Origin: Rhizobium sp. Root1212
GTDB lineage: Bacteria; Pseudomonadota; Alphaproteobacteria; Rhizobiales; Rhizobiaceae
Length of the DNA stretch: 64,000 nucleotides
Direction of reading: 5' to 3'
NCBI RefSeq assembly: GCF_001424985.1
Contig: NZ_LMDA01000012.1
Location: 186,001-250,000, forward strand
A program made the position numbers and the translations under genes. Positions 52,306 to 61,051 of the stretch are shown here, in pieces (positions within the stretch are counted from its first letter, which is position 1; each line of letters begins with the position of its first letter). The notes under the pieces were generated by a model. That model was not told where the DNA came from, ran no database searches, and saw only the letters and a program-made list of their open reading frames with translations.

Positions 52306-52326
52306 TTTTCTCGACAGTCGAGAAAA
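52306..52326. promoter_or_regulatory. Perfect 21-bp palindrome: candidate XylR operator
   Basis: Arms TTTTCTCGAC and GTCGAGAAAA flank a single central A, with no mismatch. It lies in the xylF-xylR gap next to a minus-strand promoter (TTGACA at 52355-52350; weak -10 near 52332-52326), so a ROK repressor bound here would block xylF transcription. Confidence 0.75.
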
Positions 52327-52443
52327 TAAATGTCAGAGTTTTCATAAGCTGTCAACACGGCATTCCCGGTGCTCCGGCAGGCTTGCAAACAGATGCTTGG
52401 GAGGGCATGTGTTTCTTCGATTAGAATTGAATAAGGAGCTGAA

Positions 52444-53667
52444 ATGCTGACGAAATTCAGCACCGAGCTGGTGCGTCAGCAGAACAGTGTGCTCGTGCTT
52501 TCGGCGCTTCGCCGGTTCGGTGCGGCCTCCCATACGGAAATCGCCGCGAAAACGGGCCTTGCCTCGGGCACCGTCTCGGCCATCACCGCCGATCTCGAGC
52601 GGGCAGGGGTGCTCGAAAAGAAAGAGCAGCAGGGCCATGGCGGTCGCGGGCGGCCGCGCGTGCTGTTTTCGCAGCGGCGCGATTGTGGCTACCTTATAGC
52701 CATGCGTATTTCCTCCGATACGGTGCAGTATTCGCTGGTGGATTACAGCGGCCGGCTGATCGATCGCTTCGAAGAGGCGCGCAATCACGGGTCGGGCGGG
52801 GCGGATGCCTTTCCGGGGGAGGTCAAGGATGCGCTGTCACGGCTGGCGTCGCGCTCGCAGATCGACCGGAATGCGGTGCTGGCGATTTCGATCAGCAGCA
52901 AGGGCACCGTCGATGCGGCAGCTCCGACGCTGCTCTGGTCGCCGCTGTTCGGCAGCCGGCAGTTCGATTTCAGCGCCCTGTTGCAGCCGGAATGGCGGGC
53001 CAAGATCTCGCTCAACAACGAGACGCTGCTCGTCGCCCAGGCGCTGGCACTGAAGGCGGAGAAGGCGCCGGAGAGCCGCTTTCAAGCGCTGGCGGCGCTG
53101 TCGCTCGGTCACAGTGTCGGGCTCGGCATCGCCCGACGCAACCGGCAGGGGGAGCTTGAAGTCACCGCCCCCAATTTCGGACACATGCTGCACAGTCCGC
53201 AGGGCGGCCTTTGCCGCTGCGGCTCCTATGGTTGCATCGAGGCGTCGGCGGGCTTCTACGGCATCCTGCGTTCGGCCTTCCAGGTGCCGCCGGATACGAT
53301 CCCGGCGAAATTCGTGCCGCTGGCGGAGATGGAGAAGATCGCGGCGAGCGCCCGGCAGGGAAACCGCATGGCCGAATATGCCTTCCGCCAGGCCGGCGTG
53401 GCGCTCGGCAACGGTCTGTCACGTCTCATGAGCTTTTATGAGCGCATGCCGATCCACATCACCGGGCCGGGGACCCGGTTTTTCGATCTCCTGCAGCGCG
53501 GCATCGATGAGGGGCTGGCCCAGTCCCATGCGGTGCGGCTTCAGGGCATGCCGGAGATTTCCGTGAATTCCGACGAGCAGAGCCTTGTGTTCGAAGGGCA
53601 TCTCGACCGGGCATTGACGGATGCGGATCAGGATATCGTCATGACCAAGGTTTCGAGCGGGTCGTAA
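52444..53667 (+). CDS. xylR: ROK-family xylose regulator XylR
   Basis: A 407-residue ROK repressor. The N-terminal winged helix (ALRRFGAASHTEIAAKTGLASGTVSAITADLERAGVL, about residues 21-57) is followed by the ROK sugar-kinase-like domain, with ISISSKGTVD and the zinc motif CRCGSYGCIEA (about 257-267). AAGGAGC precedes the ATG. It is divergent from xylFHG with the 21-bp palindrome between, as in other rhizobial xyl loci. Likely inducer: xylose. Confidence 0.9.
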   Translation: MLTKFSTELVRQQNSVLVLSALRRFGAASHTEIAAKTGLASGTVSAITADLERAGVLEKKEQQGHGGRGRPRVLFSQRRDCGYLIAMRISSDTVQYSLVDYSGRLIDRFEEARNHGSGGADAFPGEVKDALSRLASRSQIDRNAVLAISISSKGTVDAAAPTLLWSPLFGSRQFDFSALLQPEWRAKISLNNETLLVAQALALKAEKAPESRFQALAALSLGHSVGLGIARRNRQGELEVTAPNFGHMLHSPQGGLCRCGSYGCIEASAGFYGILRSAFQVPPDTIPAKFVPLAEMEKIAASARQGNRMAEYAFRQAGVALGNGLSRLMSFYERMPIHITGPGTRFFDLLQRGIDEGLAQSHAVRLQGMPEISVNSDEQSLVFEGHLDRALTDADQDIVMTKVSSGS

Positions 53668-53683
53668 AAGAAGGCGGCGGTTT

Positions 53684-53710
53684 CCCTTCTCCCCTCGGCG
53701 GGGAGAAGGG
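53684..53710. terminator. Convergent hairpin after xylR and iolG-like genes
   Basis: CCCTTCTCCCC pairs with GGGGAGAAGGG (11 bp, 5-nt loop TCGGC) between the two convergent stop codons. There is no long T-run on either strand, so it is a weak terminator or a short form of the dispersed GC-rich repeats. Confidence 0.5.
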
Positions 53711-53744
53711 GGAGCAATTGGCAGCGGCCGAGTCAAGCAGCCAA

Positions 53745-54740
53745 TCAGCCCTCGACGCGCACCTGTCGCTTCTCGGCGACCGAGCGCACCGCGGCATCGG
53801 CCAGCGCCAGCGCCGCAAGGCCATCCTTGCCATCGGGCGTGATCACCGCGCCCTTTTCAATCGCCGCGATGAAGCTTGCGATCTCGTTGGCATAGGCTTC
53901 GGTGTAGCGGGTCATGAAGAAATCATGCAGTGGCGGGCGGGTGTAGCCCTGGCCGTTGGCGATCTCGATCGAGACGGCGCGCTGGTTTTCGGCGGCGACC
54001 ATGCCCTTGGAGCCGTGCACTTCGATGCGCTGGTCGTAGCCATAGGTGGTGCGGCGGGAGTTGGAGATGACGGCCTGCCTGCCGCTTGCGGTTTCGAGAA
54101 TCACCGAAACGCTGTCGAAATCACCGGCCTTGCCGATGTCCGGATCGACCAGCACGGAGGCATGCGCCGTGACGGCCACCGGCTCTTCGCCGAGCAGGAA
54201 GCGGGCCATGTCGAAATCATGGATGGTCATGTCGCGGAAGATACCGCCGGAACGCTTGATGTAATCGACCGGCGGTGCGCCGGGATCGCGCGAGGTGATC
54301 GTCACCATTTCGACGGTGCCGATGGCGCCGTCGTCGATCGCCTTGCGCACGGCCATGAAATGCGGGTCGAAGCGGCGGTTGAAGCCGACCATCAGCTTGC
54401 CCTTGGTTTCCTCGACAACCTTCAGGCATTCGCGCACGCGGTTGACGTTGAGATCGACGGGCTTTTCGCAGAAGATCGCCTTGCCGGCGCGGGCGAAGCG
54501 TTCGATGAGATCGGCATGGGTGTCGGTCGGCGTGCAAATGACGACGGCGTCGATGTCGCCGGCCTTTTCGATCGCCTCGATGGTCCGTACGTCGCAACCA
54601 TACTCCTTTGCCAGCGCCTCGGCGGCGGCCGGCATGGCGTCGGCGACGGCGACGAGAACGGCATCGGGATTGCCGCTGACGGCCTTGGCATGGACTTTTC
54701 CGATGCGGCCTGCGCCGAGAAGAGCAAATCTGACGGTCAT
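53745..54740 (-). CDS. iolG: Inositol 2-dehydrogenase-like Gfo/Idh/MocA oxidoreductase
   Basis: A 331-residue NAD-dependent dehydrogenase. The Rossmann motif is FALLGAGRIGKVHAK (about residues 4-18), the catalytic Lys is in FCEKPVDLNVNRV, and GGIFRDMTIHDFDMARFLLGEEP matches myo-inositol 2-dehydrogenases (Asp/His pair). AAAGAGACC precedes the ATG at 54740; the longer frame has no ribosome site. An IolR-like GGAA-N6-TTCC site lies 83 bp upstream, which supports an inositol role over other sugars. It is not within a full iol operon here. Confidence 0.87.
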   Translation of the reverse strand: MTVRFALLGAGRIGKVHAKAVSGNPDAVLVAVADAMPAAAEALAKEYGCDVRTIEAIEKAGDIDAVVICTPTDTHADLIERFARAGKAIFCEKPVDLNVNRVRECLKVVEETKGKLMVGFNRRFDPHFMAVRKAIDDGAIGTVEMVTITSRDPGAPPVDYIKRSGGIFRDMTIHDFDMARFLLGEEPVAVTAHASVLVDPDIGKAGDFDSVSVILETASGRQAVISNSRRTTYGYDQRIEVHGSKGMVAAENQRAVSIEIANGQGYTRPPLHDFFMTRYTEAYANEIASFIAAIEKGAVITPDGKDGLAALALADAAVRSVAEKRQVRVEG

Positions 54741-54822
54741 GAGGGTCTCTTTCATTGACGGGGCGGAGCGCCGCACTGGGATGGATCGGTTTCGGAATGA
54801 AACGGCAACGTTTTCCTATTTC

Positions 54823-54836
54823 GGAATTTTTATTCC
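54823..54836. promoter_or_regulatory. IolR-type site upstream of the iolG-like gene
   Basis: GGAATTTTTATTCC fits the GGAA-N6-TTCC palindrome proposed for the RpiR-family inositol repressor IolR in S. meliloti. It lies 83 bp before the iolG-like start and between divergent genes. Confidence 0.6.
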
Positions 54837-54945
54837 ATTTTCGGAGAAGGCGTCAAGCGCTGACGCTTGCCCGCTCTTGCGGCGGCGTAAAATATCCCCA
54901 TAAGGCTTGAGCAACGCGCGATGCGCAACGACGGGAGGCGAAGCC

Positions 54946-55176
54946 GTGACCAATTTCATTGATGTGAACCATCCGTTCTATCGGCCGCTGTGGCGGCGGT
55001 TGCTGATCGTGCTGTTCTGTGCGGCGTGGACCGGTGTCGAATTCTACAACGGTCAGGCGACCTGGGGCTTCATCTTTCTGGCTGCCGGCGCCTATGCCGC
55101 CTGTTCGCTCATAATCTTCTACAAACCAAAGCCGATTGAAGAGCCGGAAAAGACGGCCTCCGAAGACGCGACCTGA
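54946..55176 (+). CDS. Small two-helix membrane protein
   Basis: A 76-residue protein starting at GTG 54946 with GGAGG just upstream; an ATG at 54907 lacks such a site. It has two membrane helices (LLIVLFCAAWTGVEFY and GFIFLAAGAYAACSLIIFY) and a short charged tail (KPIEEPEKTASEDAT). The function is unknown. It is convergent with the J-domain-like gene, 4 bp apart. Confidence 0.68.
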   Translation: MTNFIDVNHPFYRPLWRRLLIVLFCAAWTGVEFYNGQATWGFIFLAAGAYAACSLIIFYKPKPIEEPEKTASEDAT

Positions 55177-55180
55177 GGTT

Positions 55181-55627
55181 CTATCGCTTCAGCCGCCGCA
55201 GAGCCTCGTCGATCAGCATATTGGCGATCTTCATGCGCAAAGTCGCATTGGCTCGAAAATCCGGTGGGTGGCGATCCGGGTGGTTTTCCGCAGCGAAACG
55301 ACGGCGCTTTTCCGTCAATGAGAGCACGGTCTCGTGCTCGCCCAGCGCGATGTCCTCGGCGATCTCCTCCGGCTTGATGCGATGCAGATGATCCGGCATG
55401 ACCGGTTTCGGCGGCGGCGGCGGCGGTGGCGGCGGGCGCAGCATGTCTTCGCCGGCTGTCTCCCGGTAGGCATCGAACACCATGGTAGAGGCGAAGCCGC
55501 CGGCTGCATTGAGGTTGCCGACAAAGGGCGTCGAGATGCCGCCGGCGACAGCGGGTTCCTCCGCCGGCTCGATCTCTTCGTCTTTCAGGCGTTCCAGCAC
55601 GGACTGGAAAACCGACATCCTGAACAT
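55181..55627 (-). CDS. J-domain-like protein with polyproline linker
   Basis: A 148-residue protein. The N-terminal region (MFRMSVFQSVLERLKDEE) is followed by a variable part, a run of nine prolines (about residues 65-73), and a C-terminal half J-domain: LTEKRRRFAAENHPDRHPPDF, containing HPD at 116-118, then a helix (ATLRMKIANMLIDEALRRL). It lacks the usual first helix and glycine/phenylalanine region, so it may act as a specialised DnaK partner. GAGGAAG precedes the ATG at 55627; an ATG at 55618 is an alternative. Confidence 0.68.
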   Translation of the reverse strand: MFRMSVFQSVLERLKDEEIEPAEEPAVAGGISTPFVGNLNAAGGFASTMVFDAYRETAGEDMLRPPPPPPPPPKPVMPDHLHRIKPEEIAEDIALGEHETVLSLTEKRRRFAAENHPDRHPPDFRANATLRMKIANMLIDEALRRLKR

Positions 55628-55683
55628 CGTACTTCCTCGTGTCGCCGCCCAGCTATAGGCACAGCAGGATTATGCGAGGCTGG

Positions 55684-56670
55684 TCAGGCCATGCTTTGTT
55701 TGAGGATGAGGTCGTAAAGCAGGCGCGCGCTGGGTGGCAGGTCGCGGCCGCGGGCGGTGATCAGACCGTAGGGCCGCATCGAAATGCCGAAGGTTGCCGG
55801 CAGGATGCGGATGGCGCCGGCCTCGGTCCCATTGTCTGAAATCAGCGTCGCCACGTCGCGCGCCACGGCGGCGACCGCATTTGTGTTGCGTACGATGGAG
55901 ATGGTCAGGATGATCGACGATGTGTTGATGATCGTCGCCGGCAGCGGAATGCCGGCGCTGAGAAAGCTGTCTTCCATCGATCGGCGCAGAAGCGTTCCGG
56001 GCGGCTGGAACACCCAGTCGTAGAGCGGCAGTTCGGAGAGCTGGACCTGGGTTTTTTCCAGAATCGGGTGGCCCTCGCGCACGATCAGGCAGACGTCCTC
56101 CGCGCCGATCTCGACGAAATTGAACAGCCGCCGGTTCTGGTCGTCGGGAATGCGCCCAAGCACGAAATCGTGGCGGGCGGCCAGAAGCTCGCGCACCAGC
56201 ACGTTGCTGTTTTCGATCTGGATGTTGATCTCGATGCCGGGATAGGCGGCCGAAACCTGGCGAATGGCGGGAACGGCAAGTTTGAGGGCAGGGCCGGTAA
56301 CAGAGCCGATCGACACCGAGCCGCCGCTGCCGGTCTTCAGCTCGGTGATTTCGCGTGCGGTTTCGCGCAGTTCGAGGAAGATGGTGCGCGCCCGCCGTGC
56401 CAATGCCTCGCCATACTGGGTGAGTTCGACGCCGCGCGCCGCCCGCGCGCAGAGCGGCACTTTGAGGATGGATTCGATTTCGCCAAGCAGGCGGGAGGCG
56501 GCCGGCTGGGAAATGTTCAGGGCTTGAGCCGCGGCGCTGATCTGCTTGTGATCCTCGATCGCGAGAATCAATTGCAGGTGATTCATCTTCAGGCCCGAAC
56601 GGACGATCCCCTTTTCGGAGTAGTCGAGCGGGCTCGTGCCGATGCCATCCGCGTCCAAAGGTTTATCCAC
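55684..56670 (-). CDS. gbpR: LysR-family regulator GbpR
   Basis: A 328-residue LysR protein divergent from chvE, the exact position of GbpR (galactose-binding-protein regulator) in Agrobacterium. The helix-turn-helix is LQLILAIEDHKQISAAAQALNISQPAASRLLGEIES, with a C-terminal substrate-binding fold. GTG 56670, preceded by GGAAAGG, is preferred; a TTG at 56688 also opens the frame. It probably activates chvE in response to arabinose, fucose or galactose. The chvE-gbpR gap contains a LysR-like box. Confidence 0.88.
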   Translation of the reverse strand: MDKPLDADGIGTSPLDYSEKGIVRSGLKMNHLQLILAIEDHKQISAAAQALNISQPAASRLLGEIESILKVPLCARAARGVELTQYGEALARRARTIFLELRETAREITELKTGSGGSVSIGSVTGPALKLAVPAIRQVSAAYPGIEINIQIENSNVLVRELLAARHDFVLGRIPDDQNRRLFNFVEIGAEDVCLIVREGHPILEKTQVQLSELPLYDWVFQPPGTLLRRSMEDSFLSAGIPLPATIINTSSIILTISIVRNTNAVAAVARDVATLISDNGTEAGAIRILPATFGISMRPYGLITARGRDLPPSARLLYDLILKQSMA

Positions 56671-56711
56671 GGTTTCGCCTTTCCGCAAAAATCACACTGT
56701 TGATGGTTAAT

Positions 56712-56727
56712 ATACCAGTTCTGATAT
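56712..56727. promoter_or_regulatory. Candidate LysR-type box between gbpR and chvE
   Basis: ATACCAGTTCTGATAT is an imperfect palindrome (6 of 8 pairs) in the AT-rich part of the divergent gap, close to gbpR. It fits the general LysR-site form but is not proven as the GbpR site. Confidence 0.35.
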
Positions 56728-56939
56728 GTCTGCAGCATAATATTGTATTTGACAGTTATGTCGAATGATTCCAGTTTGCCGCCATGTGCGTCAGCGCGCG
56801 CGGGAGAGTGCAAGGCCTGGGAGGGCTTTCTTTCATCCTTCAGCCTCCACCGAGGGCATCCGCCCCCGGACGCGATGCGCTGCACATGGCAGGCCGGTCC
56901 CGACGGTCCGGTCTGGTTCAACACTCAGGGAGAGATCGT

Positions 56940-58010
56940 ATGAAATTTGTAACTTCGCTTCTCGCGGCCGCTGCGCTTAGCGTCGCGTCCTTCGCGATGC
57001 CGGCTTTTGCCCAGGACAAGGGCGTCGTCGGTATCTCGATGCCGACCAAGACCTCGACCCGCTGGATTTCCGACGGCGAGACCATGGAAAAACTGTTCAA
57101 GGAAGCCGGCTATGCACCGGACCTTCAGTTTGCTGACGACGACATTCCGAACCAGCTCGCCCAGATCGAAAACATGGTCACCAAGGGCGCCAAGGTCCTG
57201 ATCATCGGCGCCATCGACGGCACGACGCTCTCCGACATCCTGGCAAAGGCACATGACGCCGGCGTCAAGGTCATCGCCTATGACCGCCTGATCCGCGATT
57301 CGGGCAATGTCGACTATTACGCCACCTTCGACAACTTCCAGGTCGGCGTTCTGCAGGCCACCAGCCTCGTCGAAGGCCTGAAGAAGAACTTCGCCGGCGT
57401 CAAGCCGTGGAACGTCGAACTCTTCGGCGGCTCGCCGGACGACAACAACGCCTTCTTCTTCTACGATGGCGCCATGTCTGTCCTGAAGCCGCTCGTCGAC
57501 AGCGGCGACATCGTGATCAAGTCCGGCCAGCAGGGCATGGACCAGGTCGGTACGCTGCGTTGGGACGGTGCCGTTGCTCAGGCCCGCATGGAAAACCTGC
57601 TCTCCTCGACCTACACCGATGCCCAGGTCAATGGCGTTCTGTCGCCCTATGATGGCCTCTCCATCGGCATCCTGTCTGCTCTGAAGGGCGTCGGCTACGG
57701 CTCGGGCGACCTGAAGATGCCGATCGTTACCGGTCAGGACGCGGAACTGCCGTCGGTCAAGTCGATCCTCGCTGACGAACAGTACTCGACCGTGTTCAAG
57801 GACACCCGCGAACTCGCCAAGGTCGCCGTCACCATGACCGACGCGATCCTCGGCGGCAAGGAGCCGGAAGTCAACGACACCAAGACCTACGACAACGGCG
57901 TCAAGGTCGTTCCGTCGTACCTCCTGAAGCCGGTTGCCGTCGACAAGACCAACGCCAAGGACATCCTGGTCGGCGCCGGTTACTACACGGAAGACCAGAT
58001 CAACAACTGA
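56940..58010 (+). CDS. chvE: Multiple-sugar-binding periplasmic protein ChvE
   Basis: A 356-residue family-2 binding protein. The signal peptide ([24 protein letters not shown], cut before QDKGV) precedes ChvE-like sequence: [60 protein letters not shown] and [15 protein letters not shown]. In Agrobacterium ChvE binds aldoses for uptake by GguAB and also for VirA sensing. GGGAGAGATCGT precedes the ATG at 56940; the frame to 56784 is not coding. It heads chvE-gguAB-gguC. A hairpin follows the stop. Confidence 0.94.
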   Translation: MKFVTSLLAAAALSVASFAMPAFAQDKGVVGISMPTKTSTRWISDGETMEKLFKEAGYAPDLQFADDDIPNQLAQIENMVTKGAKVLIIGAIDGTTLSDILAKAHDAGVKVIAYDRLIRDSGNVDYYATFDNFQVGVLQATSLVEGLKKNFAGVKPWNVELFGGSPDDNNAFFFYDGAMSVLKPLVDSGDIVIKSGQQGMDQVGTLRWDGAVAQARMENLLSSTYTDAQVNGVLSPYDGLSIGILSALKGVGYGSGDLKMPIVTGQDAELPSVKSILADEQYSTVFKDTRELAKVAVTMTDAILGGKEPEVNDTKTYDNGVKVVPSYLLKPVAVDKTNAKDILVGAGYYTEDQINN

Positions 58011-58027
58011 TCCTTTCCCGTTCATCG

Positions 58028-58051
58028 GGGTCCGCGAGATATCGCGGACCC
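58028..58051 (+). promoter_or_regulatory. Hairpin between chvE and gguA
   Basis: GGGTCCGCGA pairs with TCGCGGACCC (10 bp, loop GATA), followed by TTTCTC. It may end a share of chvE transcripts and protect the rest, giving excess binding protein over the membrane parts. Confidence 0.65.
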
Positions 58052-58130
58052 TTTCTCGTGATGAGGGAGCTTGCACTGACGGCCGGTCTGGCCTCATCAT
58101 GTCCACAGACCCCCGCTGGAATGCCTGAAC

Positions 58131-59666
58131 ATGGACAATATCATTCTCGAAATGCGGAGCATCACCAAGACGTTTCCGGGCGTCAAGGCTCTGGACAATG
58201 TCAGCTTCAAGGTCCGCGAAGGCGAAATTCACGCTCTTGTCGGCGAAAACGGTGCCGGCAAATCAACGCTGATGAAGGTGCTGAGCGGCGTCTATCCCGC
58301 CGGAAGCTATGAGGGCGAGATCCACTATGCCGGCGAACTTCGCCAGTTCAGGACGATCTCCGACAGCGAACACATCGGCATTATCATCATTCACCAGGAA
58401 CTCGCGCTCGTTCCGCTGCTCTCGATCGCCGAGAACATCTATCTCGGCAACGAGATCGCCGAAAAGGGCGTGATCAACTGGAAGCAGACATTCGCGCGCA
58501 CCAAGGAACTGCTCGCCAAGGTCGGCCTCAAGGAGCCGCCGGCAACGCTGATCACCGATATCGGCGTCGGCAAGCAGCAGCTTGTGGAAATCGCCAAGGC
58601 GCTGTCGAAGAAGGTCCGCCTGCTGATCCTCGACGAACCGACCGCCTCGCTCAACGAAACGGATAGCGACGCGCTTTTGAAGCTGCTCATGGAATTCCGC
58701 AAGCAGGGCATGACCTCGATCATCATCTCGCACAAGCTGAACGAGATCAAAAAGGTCGCCGACAAGATCACCATCCTGCGCGATGGCGGCACGGTCGAAA
58801 CGCTCGACTGTCATAACGAGGACATCAGCGAAGACCGCATCATCAAGGGCATGGTCGGCCGCGACATGGAAGACCGCTACCCGCCGCGCGAACCCAAGAT
58901 CGGCGAGACGCTGCTCGAGGTGAAGAACTGGAACGTCTTCCACCAGCAGCACCGCGACCGCCAGTTCCTGCACGACGTGAACTTCAACGTCCGGGCCGGC
59001 GAAGTCGTCGGCATCGCGGGCCTGATGGGCGCCGGCCGGACCGAGACGGCCATGAGCATCTTCGGCAAGTCCTGGGGGCACAAGATCACCGGCGATGTCT
59101 TCATGCACGGCAAGCCGGTCGACGTCAGCACGATCCCGAAGGCGATCGATGCCGGTCTTGCCTACGTGACGGAAGACCGCAAGCATCTCGGCCTCGTGCT
59201 GATCGACAACATCCTGCACAACACGACGCTTTCGAACCTCGAAGCCGTATCGTCCGCAGGTGTGATCAACGATCACGAGGAGCGCCGCGTCGCTTCGGAC
59301 TATCGTCAGAAGCTGCGTATCCGCTCGCACTCGATCTATCAGGAAACGGTCAACCTCTCCGGCGGCAACCAGCAGAAGGTGGTGCTGTCGAAGTGGCTGT
59401 TCACAAATCCGGAAGTGCTGATCCTCGACGAGCCGACGCGCGGCATCGATGTCGGCGCGAAATATGAAATCTACACCATCATCAATCAGCTTGCCGCAGA
59501 GGGCAAAGGCATCCTCATGATCTCGTCGGAGATGCCGGAGCTTCTGGGAACCTGCGACCGCATCTACGTCATGAACGAAGGGCGCATCGTCGCGGAGCTT
59601 TCCAAGGCAGAAGCAAGCCAGGAGTCCATCATGCGCGCCATCATGCGCTCGGGGGAGAAGCACTAA
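58131..59666 (+). CDS. gguA: Sugar ABC transporter ATPase (two-domain)
   Basis: A 511-residue double ATPase of the MglA/RbsA/GguA class. Domain 1 has Walker [10 protein letters not shown] (about residues 37-45), [19 protein letters not shown] signature (here [15 protein letters not shown]) and [12 protein letters not shown]. Domain 2 has [11 protein letters not shown] as degenerate Walker [16 protein letters not shown] and [14 protein letters not shown]. It is the motor of the ChvE-GguAB importer. The ribosome site before the ATG is weak. It overlaps gguB by 1 bp. Confidence 0.94.
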   Translation: MDNIILEMRSITKTFPGVKALDNVSFKVREGEIHALVGENGAGKSTLMKVLSGVYPAGSYEGEIHYAGELRQFRTISDSEHIGIIIIHQELALVPLLSIAENIYLGNEIAEKGVINWKQTFARTKELLAKVGLKEPPATLITDIGVGKQQLVEIAKALSKKVRLLILDEPTASLNETDSDALLKLLMEFRKQGMTSIIISHKLNEIKKVADKITILRDGGTVETLDCHNEDISEDRIIKGMVGRDMEDRYPPREPKIGETLLEVKNWNVFHQQHRDRQFLHDVNFNVRAGEVVGIAGLMGAGRTETAMSIFGKSWGHKITGDVFMHGKPVDVSTIPKAIDAGLAYVTEDRKHLGLVLIDNILHNTTLSNLEAVSSAGVINDHEERRVASDYRQKLRIRSHSIYQETVNLSGGNQQKVVLSKWLFTNPEVLILDEPTRGIDVGAKYEIYTIINQLAAEGKGILMISSEMPELLGTCDRIYVMNEGRIVAELSKAEASQESIMRAIMRSGEKH

Positions 59667-60871
59667 TGGTCACAGAAACCACCACCCAGTCCACGCAGTC
59701 GATCGGCGAATATCTTCGCGCCAACATCCGCGAATATGGTCTGCTCGTCGCACTCGTCGTCATCATGGTGTTCTTCCAGGTGCTGACCGGCGGCGTGCTG
59801 TTCCGGCCCGTCAACCTCACCAATCTCATCCTGCAGAACTCGTTCATCGTCATCATGGCGCTGGGCATGCTGCTGATCATCGTCGCCGGGCATATCGATC
59901 TCTCGGTCGGCTCGATCGTCGCCTTCACCGGTGGTCTTTCGGCGATCATGCTGGTCAAATGGGGCATTCATTTCTCGATCGTCGTGCCGCTTTGCCTCGT
60001 CCTCGGCGGCCTTGTCGGCGCGGCGCAGGGTTATTGGGTCGCCTACCAGAAGATTCCGGCATTCATCGTGACGTTGGCCGGCATGCTCGTCTTCCGCGGC
60101 CTGACTTACCTGATCCTCGAGAACCGCCCGATCGGCCCGTTCCCGAAGGATTTCCAGTCGCTATCGACCGGTTTCGTCCCGGACTTCCTTTCCTTCATCA
60201 ATCCGATGCCGGAGACGATCACCAACCTTTTCTCACTGGTCGTCGTCGTCGTTCTGGTGGTGCTTGCGGTCTATTACGGCCTGAAGAACCGTGCGGAAAA
60301 CGATAGGCACGGCACGGAAAACGAGCCCTTCGCCTTCTTCGCGGCGCAGATGGGCATCATCGCCGTCGTCGCCATCTTCCTCGGCTACCAGCTCTCGACC
60401 TACAAGGGCTTCCCGAACGTTCTGGTGGTCATGGGGCTTCTGATCGCGCTCTACACCTTCGTCACGACCCGCTCGACCATCGGCCGTCGCATCTATGCGA
60501 TGGGCGGCAACGAGAAGGCGGCAAAACTCTCGGGCATCAACACCGAGCGCCTGACCTTCTACACCTTCGTCAACATGGGTGTGCTGGCGGCTCTGGCGGG
60601 CATGATCATCGCGGCGCGCCTCAACTCGGCAACCCCGAAGGCGGGCGTCGGCTTCGAGCTGGACGTCATCGCGGCCTGCTTCATCGGCGGCGCTTCGGCT
60701 TCCGGCGGTGTCGGCAAGATCACCGGTGCGGTCATCGGCGCCTTCATCATGGGCGTCATGAACAACGGCATGTCGATCATGGGCCTCGGCATCGATTACC
60801 AGCAGCTCGTCAAGGGTCTGGTGCTGCTCGCGGCCGTGTTCTTCGACGTCTACAACAAGAACAAGGGCTGA
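59666..60871 (+). CDS. gguB: Sugar ABC transporter permease
   Basis: A 401-residue permease with about ten helices. Typical blocks are IVAGHIDLSVGSIVAFTGG, FIVTLAGMLVFRGLTYLIL, IYAMGGNEKAAKLSGINTERLT and AACFIGGASASGGVGKITGAVIG. GGGGGAGAAG precedes the ATG, which overlaps the gguA stop by 1 bp. It completes the ChvE-GguA-GguB transporter for arabinose, galactose and related sugars. Confidence 0.93.
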   Translation: MVTETTTQSTQSIGEYLRANIREYGLLVALVVIMVFFQVLTGGVLFRPVNLTNLILQNSFIVIMALGMLLIIVAGHIDLSVGSIVAFTGGLSAIMLVKWGIHFSIVVPLCLVLGGLVGAAQGYWVAYQKIPAFIVTLAGMLVFRGLTYLILENRPIGPFPKDFQSLSTGFVPDFLSFINPMPETITNLFSLVVVVVLVVLAVYYGLKNRAENDRHGTENEPFAFFAAQMGIIAVVAIFLGYQLSTYKGFPNVLVVMGLLIALYTFVTTRSTIGRRIYAMGGNEKAAKLSGINTERLTFYTFVNMGVLAALAGMIIAARLNSATPKAGVGFELDVIAACFIGGASASGGVGKITGAVIGAFIMGVMNNGMSIMGLGIDYQQLVKGLVLLAAVFFDVYNKNKG

Positions 60872-60893
60872 GCTTTATCGACAGCAGGACCCG

Positions 60894-60919
60894 GTCTGCG
60901 CGGCGGTTGCCGCGCAGAC
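60894..60919 (+). promoter_or_regulatory. 11-bp perfect hairpin between gguB and gguC
   Basis: GTCTGCGCGGC pairs with GCCGCGCAGAC around a GGTT loop, 22 bp after the gguB stop. The 180-bp gap to gguC holds this and no other gene, separating the transporter part from the catabolic part of the operon. Confidence 0.6.
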
Positions 60920-61051
60920 AAGGGGAACCTGTATCGAAATTCGACTGTAACGCGGCAGCTGTTTCGCCGCATCGCGAGGGCCGCGGCCCTCTCGCCCCCC
61001 GCGCCGTTTCCTCGACTGGCGCCGGGGCGTGTTTAAGAAAAGGACAGGATT

